NCBI GenBank assembly: GCA_963575745.1 | Contig: CAUYUJ010006302.1 | Span: 11,136-48,635 of the forward strand | Length of the DNA stretch: 37,500 bases | Direction: 5' to 3' | DNA from: Prorocentrum cordatum | Taxonomy: Eukaryota; Sar; Dinophyceae; Prorocentrales; Prorocentraceae | Shown here: positions 27,901 to 34,268 of the stretch, in pieces | Layout of the letters: each line of letters opens with the position of its first letter | Position numbering within the stretch: position 1 is the first letter of the stretch | Position numbers and translations under genes: made by a program | Notes under the pieces: model-generated | Told to the model about the DNA's origin: nothing | Databases searched by the model: none | Seen by the model: only the letters and a program-made list of their open reading frames with translations

Positions 27901-29526
27901 CCCATCCCACACTGCGAGCTCGGTGCGGACGCCGCCCGGGAGCGGGGCCTCCACGTGGTACGAGGTCTGCGCGAACCTGAAGCAGGCCTCGAAGTGCGCG
28001 AGGCCCTCGCGCCGCACGAGCGCGATGAAGATGAGATGGCCGAGGGTGCGCTCGATGTCCGCCCCGCAGCAGCGGCCTCGCCTGAGAAGGCACCTGACAG
28101 CGAGCCGCGCGCGCCACAGGCGTCTCCCCGAGGCGGACAGCCTCCCCGAGGCGGCGATGTCCCAGCCCAGGACGTTGAAGGTGCCCTCGTCCTCCCCAGC
28201 GTGATCCTCGAGCGTGACCACCAGGCCGCGACGCTCCAGCTCGGCCGCCACCCGCGCCACCGCAGCGCGGACGGCGACACGATCGTAGCCGAAGCTGACG
28301 AAGTTGTCCACGTACTGGAGGTGCCCGAACTCGCTGAGGCCAGGCGCAGGGCGACCGTCGTGCAGCCGCTGCGACTCAGGGCAGCCCGACTGCTCCGCGA
28401 TGCGCTCCATGATGGACTGGCACCACCACAGCGCCCACGACCAGCCCATCGGCACCACCTTCAGCCTAGGGAAGAGCTTGGCCGCGGGCGCGACCTGGCT
28501 TCCCCCGAGGCTGGAGACACCGACGGAGCCCGCCAGGACGGGCCGCATCACGAAGTACCTCCTGAGCTCGATGGGCAGCTCGAGGTGGTAGAACGCGTCC
28601 TTCAGGTCAACGCCCTCCACGTCCAGGATGCCCTCGGGGTCGTCCAGCTCGAGCGCGGCAAACGAGTCCCCCGTGGGCAGGACGACAGGCGCGGGGTCGG
28701 CGAACACGACGTTGCTGCGCCTGCAGTCGATCACCATCCTGAGGCGGCCCCCCTTCTTCTTGACAAAAAACGCGTCGACCCTCACGCCGTCGTCCAGCGA
28801 GAAGTCGATCAAATTACGAGCATGCAGATCACGAACGAAACCTTCCCAGTCTCGTGCGCACCTCAGCCGAGGGTCCGAGTAGGGCGTCTTGACAGAGCAT
28901 GCGTCCAGTCGAGCGGCCGCCACGTCAGCCGGCAGCAGGCTCTGCTGAACAAAAAGCTCGACCTTGGATATCCCGCCATCGCCCCACACGTCCGAGAGCG
29001 GTACTGGAGGCACCTTCCCGTCCGGCAAGGAGACGAGCGCGGGGTCATAGCTTCCGAGGGGCGACTCCTCGACGCAGTAGCCGCCCCCGGCCACGCGAAG
29101 CTGCCGTAGCGCTTCTGCGGGAGACAGATCTCGCGGAGGAGCACCAAGTTTCTCCACAGAGCTGCTGATGTGCGCCAGGCACTGGCGCTGGGCCAGCGAC
29201 AGGGCGCCTGCTGTAAAACTGCGGTCCCGCCCGACATGAGTAGACGAGTCGTTCAACCAATTCAATGCATCCACCGCCCGAGTCACGTCCCTCTCAAAAC
29301 TGCTCCGCCGAAGGTGTCGTTGCTGAACGACGCGGCTGAGCCCTCGAAAAGCCCCACCCCGCTGACGTTGAAGGTCATAAGGATAAAGTAGAGGGAACAC
29401 ATCACGAGGCACGCGACGACCCGGGGTGGCGGCGCTCGGGCCCGACGAGTGACTCGGACCTCTGCAGGAAGTAGTTCGGCCAACTGGGTCCCTGCCGCTC
29501 CCAGTGGCCGTGCCTTGCTTACCCAT
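24982..29526 (-). CDS. Pol of the DIRS-like element: RT, RNase H and C5-methyltransferase-like domain
   Basis: 1514 aa from the ATG at 29526, which overlaps the Gag stop in ATGGGTAA; the frame is open further upstream but that part overlaps Gag. RT at about 230-450: FFVKKKGG, D307 in GVDLKDAFYHL, PMGW at 359-362, Y405-V-D-N in place of YxDD. RNase H with D563, E688, D715 and D764 (LGDSLTAV, EFNVADGPSRG). About 780-870 is the KHDIS repeat. Between about 930 and 1290 the frame is open but low-complexity, because the recombinase is encoded in another frame there. From 1326 on: LELFSGHGGFARA (motif I), C1388 in GVPCNTLTRA (motif IV), E1451-N-P (motif VI position), as in Dcm-like cytosine methyltransferases. 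Activity of the methylase is inferred only. Confidence 0.8.
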   Translation of the reverse strand: MGKQGTATGSGRDPVGRTTSCRGPSHSSGPSAATPGRRVPRDVFPLLYPYDLQRQRGGAFRGLSRVVQQRHLRRSSFERDVTRAVDALNWLNDSSTHVGRDRSFTAGALSLAQRQCLAHISSSVEKLGAPPRDLSPAEALRQLRVAGGGYCVEESPLGSYDPALVSLPDGKVPPVPLSDVWGDGGISKVELFVQQSLLPADVAAARLDACSVKTPYSDPRLRCARDWEGFVRDLHARNLIDFSLDDGVRVDAFFVKKKGGRLRMVIDCRRSNVVFADPAPVVLPTGDSFAALELDDPEGILDVEGVDLKDAFYHLELPIELRRYFVMRPVLAGSVGVSSLGGSQVAPAAKLFPRLKVVPMGWSWALWWCQSIMERIAEQSGCPESQRLHDGRPAPGLSEFGHLQYVDNFVSFGYDRVAVRAAVARVAAELERRGLVVTLEDHAGEDEGTFNVLGWDIAASGRLSASGRRLWRARLAVRCLLRRGRCCGADIERTLGHLIFIALVRREGLAHFEACFRFAQTSYHVEAPLPGGVRTELAVWDGLAPLLWRDLKAGWSMDVGAVDASPWGLGACQSTWAPAAVKSVGRYCERWRFGRAERLPPRRRALAASQRALGQAIAAEVGDPASGGPGLVAFASAADALPAEPVGPPLERDLAEFPEVPKRLLERSAWTVTGRRKWDRSEPMPILEARAVHYHLRHALRNANNHGKKILVLGDSLTAVAASSRMRAHSHAMLRVMQRISALSLASGSYLCVRWAPAEFNVADGPSRGRGSPTKPTDIILDKHDPAKHDIKSKHEYNIISTVKHDITDMPIISKCGKHDISKHDKHDISKHDISKHDINRHSFTDKHDISKIGQHGSSTHDTDISTFLPSHRRFGSCCPASRPSPGERAPPLPVQRKCDWHAGAGSPPESVAAEPAFVDLGSLATGPPGLAGPPRCSPGRACRADRAGPSAGREAQAGGGDAAPPDPSGAGGRGAAAAGRAGAQRRRGAHGEGHGGLPGAAHRVRDLGQEPADGAVLGRGRRQGSGGLPARDVQRGEAPDLRQPPHRGHRLDAARVQSARPAPPPAGEAGCCGLEEPGAAEEPSGAADRGGLPDHQLASPPAVLRGCAGGAAAVRDLRSAGRDSQAASRGPRAAADVAGRGPPLLEPDAPRSRGGRRVQDERVRQLRAARPASSSAVGRKPGLDAGAQVGRGLEGERPRPRGRGRRLARLALPHLARGRVPGVPAGGDRPRPPPPRRRAPVPATARRAVSRLRGLLPNAGRDTPPWPVAHLEQRAPLREGQPPDRSTASSTPLAAATRGSLRRTPEPTRVRGALTFAAARLSAPVILELFSGHGGFARAAGAMGFWVLVWDLSLGEQYDLTRSENRAKINAWLRAGLLLGWHAGVPCNTLTRARGYGIAPPAVRSDEYLFGLPDLSFKLQAQVDASNCLIKFVASLARASLALGVPWSVENPKTSRLWLLPDYKRLHRRRGVEHVVTSMCMWGTRWRKDTGLLLGLLDPTPWRDTRCQGSKRG
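25560..26945 (-). CDS. Tyrosine recombinase (integrase) of the DIRS-like element
   Basis: Encoded +1 relative to the RT frame. The open frame is 461 codons, but the first 60 or so look like out-of-frame sequence, and the real protein part probably begins near 26750 by frameshifting or internal initiation. Core: YGRPGEIHKLR with R260, VSKTNEFDNSV with K300, HLCQLRHAGPSHD with R385, RRRGRW with W409, and the nucleophile Y418 in SVRRYEKGSRL. This matches the R-K-xxR-W-Y plan of phage-integrase/DIRS recombinases. The usual His three residues before the second Arg is Cys here, although H380 and H386 are close. It would integrate a circular cDNA without target duplication. The frame ends at 25560, just before the methyltransferase motif I in the other frame. 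Confidence 0.8.
   Translation of the reverse strand: MTPTSARSFLRIAVLVHAVQLRGLRLARGRPHCLCRGSATGMLGRARRRSRSPRSQPSSTSAASRPGPPVWPGRRAARQAAPAARTAPGPLQGVRRRPAAATPRPQTPRERAAEVRPPPGVQVLNAAAVRTARGMEAYQVLHTAFATWARSQQMALSSAADVDKAAVGYLHVMFNEGKHLTYANRLIAAIAWMRPEFSRHGQLRLPRAKQAAVGWKNLAPPKSRQALPIEVVFLIINWLLLQRSYEAALAVRLLFEIYGRPGEIHKLRAVDLVPPLMSRGAAHRFWSLTLHAAEVGDVSKTNEFDNSVRLDLPRHQRLAASLDWMLARRWGAGWRASALAREGGAAGLPGSLFLISPADVSQEFRRAVTALGLRRLGAVHLCQLRHAGPSHDSAASCRTLEEIRRRGRWRTWSSVRRYEKGSRLTEVLHRLPLWLQRHGGACVEHLSRPVFEVPSPLPQPV
26911..27180 (-). repeat. In-frame 15-bp minisatellite encoding KHDIS
   Basis: The plus-strand unit TGCTGATGTCGTGCT is repeated perfectly about five times at 27005-27075, with degenerate copies on both sides. 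In the pol frame it reads KHDIS and variants (KHDIN, KHDIK, KHDP). It lies between RNase H and the switch to the recombinase frame. Confidence 0.9.
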
Positions 29527-30778
29527 GCTTGCGCCTGGACTCGCGCTCCTCGCGTGCCAGGCGCAGGTTCTTGTTGAGCTTCCCCTCCCGCTCGAGCTCC
29601 GCCCGAACATGCTCGATGAGGTCCGGGCAGATCACGATGGCCGTGTGGGCGCGAGTCACGCCCGAGAACGCGGCCTGCTCCTCCAACGAGAGCTTGCCGC
29701 CGATCCCCTTGCTCTCCTGGTCCTTCGCTTTGTCCCAGTGGGCGAACTCGATCGTCTGCATCCTCCTGAACTTTGTCTCCACCGACACCAGATTCGAGCC
29801 GTCCAGCATGTCGATGCAGAGGGCCTGCTTGAGCTGCAGGCTGAGCTGGTAGTGCTCCTGCACGCCCCAGTCCGAGGCCGCGAGCTTGCAGATCGACCTG
29901 AAGTGCTCGTGGTGGCCCTCGATCCCGAGGCCTTCGTTCAGGATGTAGTCCATGCACCAGTCGGCAGTGCGGGGGCCGGGGAGCCCCCAGTCGGAGGCGT
30001 CGAACTCCTCACGATTGGTGAGCTCGACCATCGCCGACCAGGTGAGCTCCCTCTTCCCCCGCTTGTTGCGGGTCACCGGCAGGATCCTCGCGTCGGCCCC
30101 CACGGCGCGCTGCAAGAACCCCGGCAGGGCCGCCGAGGTGACGAACTCCACGAAGAGGGCCTCGCCTGACGGGAGCAGGTGCAGGTCCCGATCCCCGACG
30201 CGGGAGGGCGACGGCACGTGCTCCGCGATCTCGTCGCCCACCCTGAAGTCACCCACACACGCAGCCACGCGCCACACGCCGTCGTTCACGTCGGCCACCC
30301 CCCCAGCGCGAGGCGTAGCCCCAGGGGCAGCAGCGCGGCCACGCAGCAGCCCGACGGCGGGGCCAGGCGGCGGCGCTGCCGGGCCCGCGGCAGCGGCCCC
30401 CCCAGGGGGGACGAGCACCTTCAGCCCGCGCAGCACCTGCAAGTCCCCGATGAGCTCGGCCCGGCGCCTGCACTCCTGGCCCGCCACCTCCTCGGCCTCG
30501 ACCACGAGCTGGCGGACCTCGGCCTGGGTGGGCTCCTGCCTGAAGCCGTAGACGTCGGCCCGCCGCAGGCCGACGGGGGGCGTGGCGTACGTGCCGAACC
30601 TCGTCGCCTGGATGTCTGGATTGTCCTGGATCTGGATGATGTACATGTCGCCATCCGCAGCGTAGATGACGTGATCACTCCGACTGAGAGCGATCCTGCC
30701 TAAGTTAAGGTGCTGGTGCCACTTGTTCTCGCCGGCGTACCAGACGTATACCCACTGAGTGGTCGCCATCCTGGCCAC
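29519..30778 (-). CDS. Gag-like ORF of the DIRS-like element
   Basis: 419 aa. It opens with MARMATTQWVYVWYAGENKW HQHLNLGRIAL; an alternative start is M4. A Gly/Ala/Pro linker lies at about 120-155, and the C-terminal third is strongly charged (LEREGKLNKNLRLAREERES). I recognise no zinc knuckle, but its position just before pol and its size suit a Gag role. The stop TAA overlaps the pol ATG (ATGGGTAA), so pol may be translated by reinitiation. It overlaps the upstream membrane ORF by 74 nt. Confidence 0.65.
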   Translation of the reverse strand: MARMATTQWVYVWYAGENKWHQHLNLGRIALSRSDHVIYAADGDMYIIQIQDNPDIQATRFGTYATPPVGLRRADVYGFRQEPTQAEVRQLVVEAEEVAGQECRRRAELIGDLQVLRGLKVLVPPGGAAAAGPAAPPPGPAVGLLRGRAAAPGATPRAGGVADVNDGVWRVAACVGDFRVGDEIAEHVPSPSRVGDRDLHLLPSGEALFVEFVTSAALPGFLQRAVGADARILPVTRNKRGKRELTWSAMVELTNREEFDASDWGLPGPRTADWCMDYILNEGLGIEGHHEHFRSICKLAASDWGVQEHYQLSLQLKQALCIDMLDGSNLVSVETKFRRMQTIEFAHWDKAKDQESKGIGGKLSLEEQAAFSGVTRAHTAIVICPDLIEHVRAELEREGKLNKNLRLAREERESRRKHG

Positions 30779-31172
30779 CTCCCGCCGTCAAGGCACGGAC
30801 AGGCGCAGCACGTGAACTCGTCGGCGTCAGTCGGCGGCAGCTCCCTAGCCCGCTCGTGATGAGCGCCCCGACGAGCACCCCCACGAGGAACAGAGAGAAG
30901 CTGAGCGTCCAGCAGCGGCACACCTGCTCCCCTGGGCAGGTCGGCGGTGCGGGGCAGGGCCCGCACGACGGCCCCGGCTGCGGCGCCTGGGCCCACTGCG
31001 GCCCGCCCAGCACGCTGGGCAGGGCCGGGCACGGCGGGATGCTCGGGCACACGAGGCTCACGTTGCAGCCCGCCGGGGCAGGGAGCGACGGGCAGGGCGG
31101 GCAGCGCGACAGGTAGCTCACCAACCCAGCGCCGGCCACATCCGCGACGCGCCCCAGCCACGGCGGAAACAT
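30705..31172 (-). CDS. Cys/Pro-rich single-pass membrane ORF upstream of Gag
   Basis: 155 aa from the ATG at 31172, the first after repeat A1. The frame extends upstream into A1, where another ATG at 31244 would lie within the repeat. About ten cysteines in CxxC-like spacing with prolines (RCPPCPSLPAPAGC, SCGPCPAPPTCPG) precede one hydrophobic segment at about 88-110 (FSLFLVGVLVGALITSGLG) followed by a basic tail. It overlaps Gag in a different frame. It could be a separate small membrane protein or the N-terminus of Gag joined by frameshifting. No family assigned. Confidence 0.5.
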   Translation of the reverse strand: MFPPWLGRVADVAGAGLVSYLSRCPPCPSLPAPAGCNVSLVCPSIPPCPALPSVLGGPQWAQAPQPGPSCGPCPAPPTCPGEQVCRCWTLSFSLFLVGVLVGALITSGLGSCRRLTPTSSRAAPVRALTAGGGQDGDHSVGIRLVRRREQVAPAP

Positions 31173-31192
31173 CCGGCCACTCGGCCGGCCCT

Positions 31193-31254
31193 TGCGCCTT
31201 GAGCCCCCGAATGGCGGCGGATTGCGCAGATGAAAACCGTGCAAGCACGAATAT
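31193..31254 (-). repeat. Terminal repeat A1 of the DIRS-like element
   Basis: 62 bp, matching A2 at 24608-24669 with one difference. It forms the 5' end of the element in the minus sense. Confidence 0.9.
31198..31221 (-). promoter_or_regulatory. Dinoflagellate spliced-leader-like sequence in repeat A1
   Basis: On the minus strand the 24 nt contain TCCG, GCCATT and GGCTCAAG in order. The conserved 22-nt DinoSL has the same blocks with TA between the first two and TT between the last two. By hand alignment 18 of 22 DinoSL positions match, with a 2-nt insertion. It lies 25 nt upstream of the ATG at 31172. I infer a relic of a trans-spliced mRNA end captured by reverse transcription, or a decoy or promoter function. 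The same sequence is in A2 at 24613-24636. Confidence 0.5.
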
Positions 31255-31420
31255 GATACTGAGGATAAGGGTTACGCGTATGACGATTGGCGTGATGGTG
31301 ATGCTGGAAGTGGCGACGGAGACTGTGACGATGGTAATGGGATGACGAGGATGAGGACGATGGTGTTGATGCTGATGTTCGCTGAGAATCTGATCAGGAA
31401 GTGAAGGAGCAGGATGGCAA
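31255..31420. repeat. Degenerate GAT-rich flank, right of the DIRS-like element
   Basis: GATGGTGATG, GACGATGG and GATGAGGACGATGG phrases resemble the 23.4-24.4 kb tract, so the element probably split one GAT microsatellite. Confidence 0.65.
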
Positions 31421-32450
31421 CCACGTCGGCGCCTGGGTGAAGATAACGTGGAGGAGGCAAGGGGAGGGGAGCAGAGGGTCTTCCCAGAGCGTCGCCACGC
31501 GAGCGTACAGCGTAGGATTCCAGACAGTAACCAGAACGCAGAACAGTTCAGACTGGGCTGGACCAAACTTCTGGGCTTAGCGACCAGCGCCCCTCCTCTC
31601 TTCCCTCCCTAAGTCCCTTCCCTCATGTTTCTTCTCCCTGTGCTCGTGCTCGTCCTGGTCCTCCTCCCTCCTCCCTCCTCCTCCTCCTCCCCCTCCTCCT
31701 CCTCCTCGTACATACATACACGGCCTGCAAAGAGAGTCATCAACCGAAGTTCGAAGCTCCCTAACGCCCGCGGTCAGCGAGATCCAGGGTCTAGGCGTTG
31801 TCGGTGGTCACTGTGTCAGCCTCTGGGTGAAGTAGAACATGGCACATAAACCAACGGCGACGGCCAGAAACCCATGGCGACGATGGTCGGAACTCGGCAC
31901 CCAGGACCCTTTAATCACAGACGGAACAAGACAGAGGGCCCTCAGTGCCAAGCACTGCATGAGGAACAAGAGCAAGCCCTCCCTGAAGGGCCTCCCAGGA
32001 TCAGGGCACGTCCAGACTGGTCTGTTTGCGAAGACACGCCCCTTGCTTTCTCACTCAGCGGCTTCCCGTTCCTTAGCACCCCTTAAGATCAGACGCTGCG
32101 GAAAACATGCAGCGTCACGAAAAATCACGACCAAGGCCCTAGACCCTGTCTTTCTGCGGCTTTCTTCGAACCGCATCGATCTGTGAGGTGGCGACATCCG
32201 AACCCTACAAGCATGGATTCTCTTGAATGGATGGGAGGCGGGGGGCAGGCTTCGGATTTCGCGACGTGTGAGACGAATTCCGCACCCCTCTCCGTCGCCC
32301 ACCGAGTTGCCCGAATCGTGGATCGGCACAAGCACGGTTCGGCTTTCGCAGCCGATCTGTGAGGGTCCCAGGGCCCGAAACCGGGCGGAAACGCCCTATG
32401 TGCAAACGTGGCAGCGCATGGATCTCAGGGGGAAAGGCGCGCGCTGGCGG
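31421..32450. other. Mixed spacer with a CCT tract and dispersed-repeat fragments
   Basis: A CCT tract lies at 31655-31710. 32117-32190 and 32345-32397 are two parts of the dispersed repeat also found at 7965-8075. No exon with GC3 bias or recognisable domain is seen elsewhere in it. Confidence 0.5.
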
Positions 32451-32454
32451 ACAG

Positions 32455-32500
32455 GACGGAGGAGGAGGAGGAGGAGGAGAGGAGGAGGGGGAGGAGGCGC
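32455..32500. repeat. Short (GGA)n tract
   Basis: GGA repeat on the plus strand. A short duplicated phrase GCGCGCTGGCGG.CAGGAC flanks it (about 32438 and 32499). Confidence 0.85.
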
Positions 32501-32524
32501 GCGCTGGCGGGCAGGACTGCGCGG

Positions 32525-32629
32525 AGAAGCGATGTCCTCGGATCCCACGCCAGCCTTGCTCGCCTCGGCGATCGCCTCCTTGAGCTCCGTCTCGTCGCCA
32601 GTTCTGACGGCCTCGGCCAGCTGCTGTGC
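32525..32629 (-). CDS. Candidate exon encoding the AI-EA-GV-EDI helical module
   Basis: Minus strand. An acceptor GGAGCCAG at 32630-32637 follows CCTCCTCCTTGAAC. The exon starts in phase 0 and encodes AQQLAEAVRTGDETELKEAI, then AEASKAGVGSEDIA, with strong GC3 bias. It matches the exon at 23.2 kb over about 35 residues. The candidate exon at 32933-33075 ends in phase 0, so the two are compatible. The donor is not found (no GT in a good position). Confidence 0.5.
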
Positions 32630-32754
32630 CTGGCTCCGTTCAAGGAGGAGGGCAGAAGGGGAGGAGGGAGGAGTCAAAAATCTGATGGAGAGGCCTCCCC
32701 ATGGAGATTTCACGCGGCGTTGACACGCAAGGAGGACCGGAGTAGAAGGAGGAA

Positions 32755-32912
32755 AGGAAAGATCAGGGGCAGGATGAGCAGGAGGAGCAGTAGCCGGAGC
32801 AGCAGGGTGAGGAATGGGGGAGGGGGAAAGCGAGGAGGCTCAGGAGGAGGAAGAACAGGAGACGAAGGCAGAGGAGGGAAAGGAGGAGGAGGAGGAGGAG
32901 GAGCTTCCTCCT
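32755..32912. repeat. Degenerate GGA tract
   Basis: AGGAGG-rich purine sequence on the plus strand, pure GGA near 32880-32902. It provides the pyrimidine-rich intron sequence between the candidate exons at 32933 and 32629 on the minus strand. Confidence 0.85.
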
Positions 32913-32932
32913 CCCCTCCATCCCTCTCTTAC

Positions 32933-33075
32933 TTGTCCCGCCAGCCCCCCCTCCCGTCCCTGCCCCTCCTGCCCTCTCCTGCCCTCTCCCGAACTGTGCC
33001 GCCCGGCCTTCCTGCCCAGGACCAGCTGGTTCAGCGTGCCCTGGGCCTCCTCGATGCACCTCGCCTCGACCGCGG
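32933..33075 (-). CDS. Candidate exon, upstream-most of the minus-strand series
   Basis: The acceptor CCTGCGGCCCCGCAG at 33076 follows a CTC tract, and the donor GTAAGAG starts at 32932, which gives a 143-nt exon. It encodes AVEARCIEEAQGTLNQLVLG and then a Gly/Arg-rich stretch. The first half is helical and in keeping with the other modules. The second half could be intronic if a non-canonical donor near the GGCAGG is used. Confidence 0.4.
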
Positions 33076-33094
33076 CTGCGGGGCCGCAGGAGCA

Positions 33095-33265
33095 GGGGGA
33101 GGAGGAGGAGCAGGAGGAGGAGAAGGAGGAGGAGGAGGCAGGAGGAGGAGGAGGAGGAGGAGGAGGAGGGGAATGATGAGGAGGAGGGGAAGGAGGAGGA
33201 GGAGGTGGAGGAGGAGGACGAGGAGGAGGATGAGGAGGAGGAGGAGGAGGAGGAGGAGGAGGAGG
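33095..33265. repeat. (GGA)n purine tract
   Basis: GGA/GAGGAGG tract on the plus strand, immediately left of the LINE and upstream, in the minus sense, of the candidate exon at 32933-33075. Confidence 0.92.
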
Positions 33266-33368
33266 GCTCAAGCGCCACTGAGCCTCAGGGGAGGCCCTGG
33301 GGTTTTAGGGCTCGAGGCAGCACTTCTTTCTTTCAGGCTTCACAGACCAGAGCCCCGTTCCTTGCACC

Positions 33369-34268
33369 GTGGTTTGGACCTGGACCGCCGACTCCCCCCA
33401 GCGCCGCCATAAGAAGCACCCATACGTGGTTTGCAGCGGTTGCGGAGCATGGCAGTATGAGTCCAAGGCAAAACGGAAGGTTTGGTGCAAGTGTGGCGAA
33501 CCCTTCCATGTCAAGGAAGACTCCAGCCAGGGAAGTTCTGAAGCCACGGACGTATCTACGCGGAGCCCAGGCAGCCCTGATGCCACCGACATGAAGAGCA
33601 TCCTCACAGCCATCCTCGGTGTGCTCAGCGAGGCCCAGAAGAAGGAGCTGGGCCCAGCGGCTCAGTCGGCTGCGGCGCTCGTCACCGAGAAGAGGCCACC
33701 CCCCGCAGCAGCCGCCGTCACCGCCCTCCAGAAGGTCAGGCAGCATGAGAAGCGGGAGGAGGAGCTCGAGACGCAGGTCAAGGACCTTGAGGTACAGCTC
33801 CAGGACGCCAAGACCGAGCGGGAGAAGGTCGCAGCCGACCTCGCCGAGGCCCGCAGGAAGTTCGAGGAGGCCAGCCAGCAGGCCACCGCCCAGTGGCGGC
33901 CGCAGGGCGTGGCGCCCATGGCAGGGGTGGAGCCCACGGCCCCACAGGCCGCCACAGCGGCCGCCGACATACCAGTGCCAGGCAGCCCCGAGGCAGCACA
34001 GACCCAACACATCCCCGAGTTGCCGCCAGGGCTACGCGCAGCAATCGGAGGGCTCAAAGGGGACGACGCAGCCCAGGCCGCCGCCTTCGTCGCCAAGCTC
34101 GACACAGCGTCGCAGCATGGCCAGACCCCACCGCCCAGGCCACCGGTGCGGCGCGACGGGCAGCGCAGCAGAGGCCGCGAGGACGGCCCCACGCGCCAGG
34201 CCCGCAGCCGTAGTGAGCCCAGGGAGCGCGGGGGGGCTGCAGCGGATGCCGAGGAGGATCAGCTCTGA
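33369..34268 (+). CDS. LINE ORF1-like protein with zinc motif and coiled coil
   Basis: 299 aa. It begins with PQRRHKKHPYVVCSGCGAWQ and a second pair VWCKCGEPF, i.e. a CxxC...CxC zinc-ribbon-like motif at residues about 20-45. A heptad-rich coiled coil lies at about 115-170 (REEELETQVKDLEVQLQDAK). The rest is Ala/Pro-rich with an Arg-rich basic tail (RRDGQRSRGREDG). It would bind the element RNA. The start is the first in-frame codon used; an earlier start is possible because the frame is open a little upstream. It is intact, unlike ORF2. Confidence 0.65.
   Translation: MVWTWTADSPQRRHKKHPYVVCSGCGAWQYESKAKRKVWCKCGEPFHVKEDSSQGSSEATDVSTRSPGSPDATDMKSILTAILGVLSEAQKKELGPAAQSAAALVTEKRPPPAAAAVTALQKVRQHEKREEELETQVKDLEVQLQDAKTEREKVAADLAEARRKFEEASQQATAQWRPQGVAPMAGVEPTAPQAATAAADIPVPGSPEAAQTQHIPELPPGLRAAIGGLKGDDAAQAAAFVAKLDTASQHGQTPPPRPPVRRDGQRSRGREDGPTRQARSRSEPRERGGAAADAEEDQL

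Larger units (their letters stand above)
24457..31254 (-). mobile_element. DIRS-order tyrosine-recombinase retrotransposon, near full length
   Basis: A 6.8-kb element on the minus strand. Its ends form split direct repeats, as known for PAT/Ngaro-type DIRS elements: A1 (31193-31254), coding region, B1 (24668-24772), A2 (24608-24669), a 46-bp purine-rich spacer, B2 (24457-24561). A copies differ at one base; B copies look identical. The order of genes is a Cys-rich membrane ORF, Gag-like, RT and RNase H, a tyrosine recombinase in another frame, and a C5-methyltransferase-like domain. No target duplication is seen, as expected for recombinase-mediated integration. It is inserted into GAT-type sequence, present on both sides. 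Catalytic motifs are largely intact, so it may be recently active. Confidence 0.85.

Noticed and set aside
27955-29109. 384-codon plus-strand frame opposite the RT
   Set aside because: Antisense shadow of the RT/RNase H region.
33619-34245. Frame overlapping LINE ORF1 in phase 1
   Set aside because: Arg/Pro/Ser-rich out-of-frame reading of ORF1. Only the part from the ATG at 34246 is the start of ORF2.
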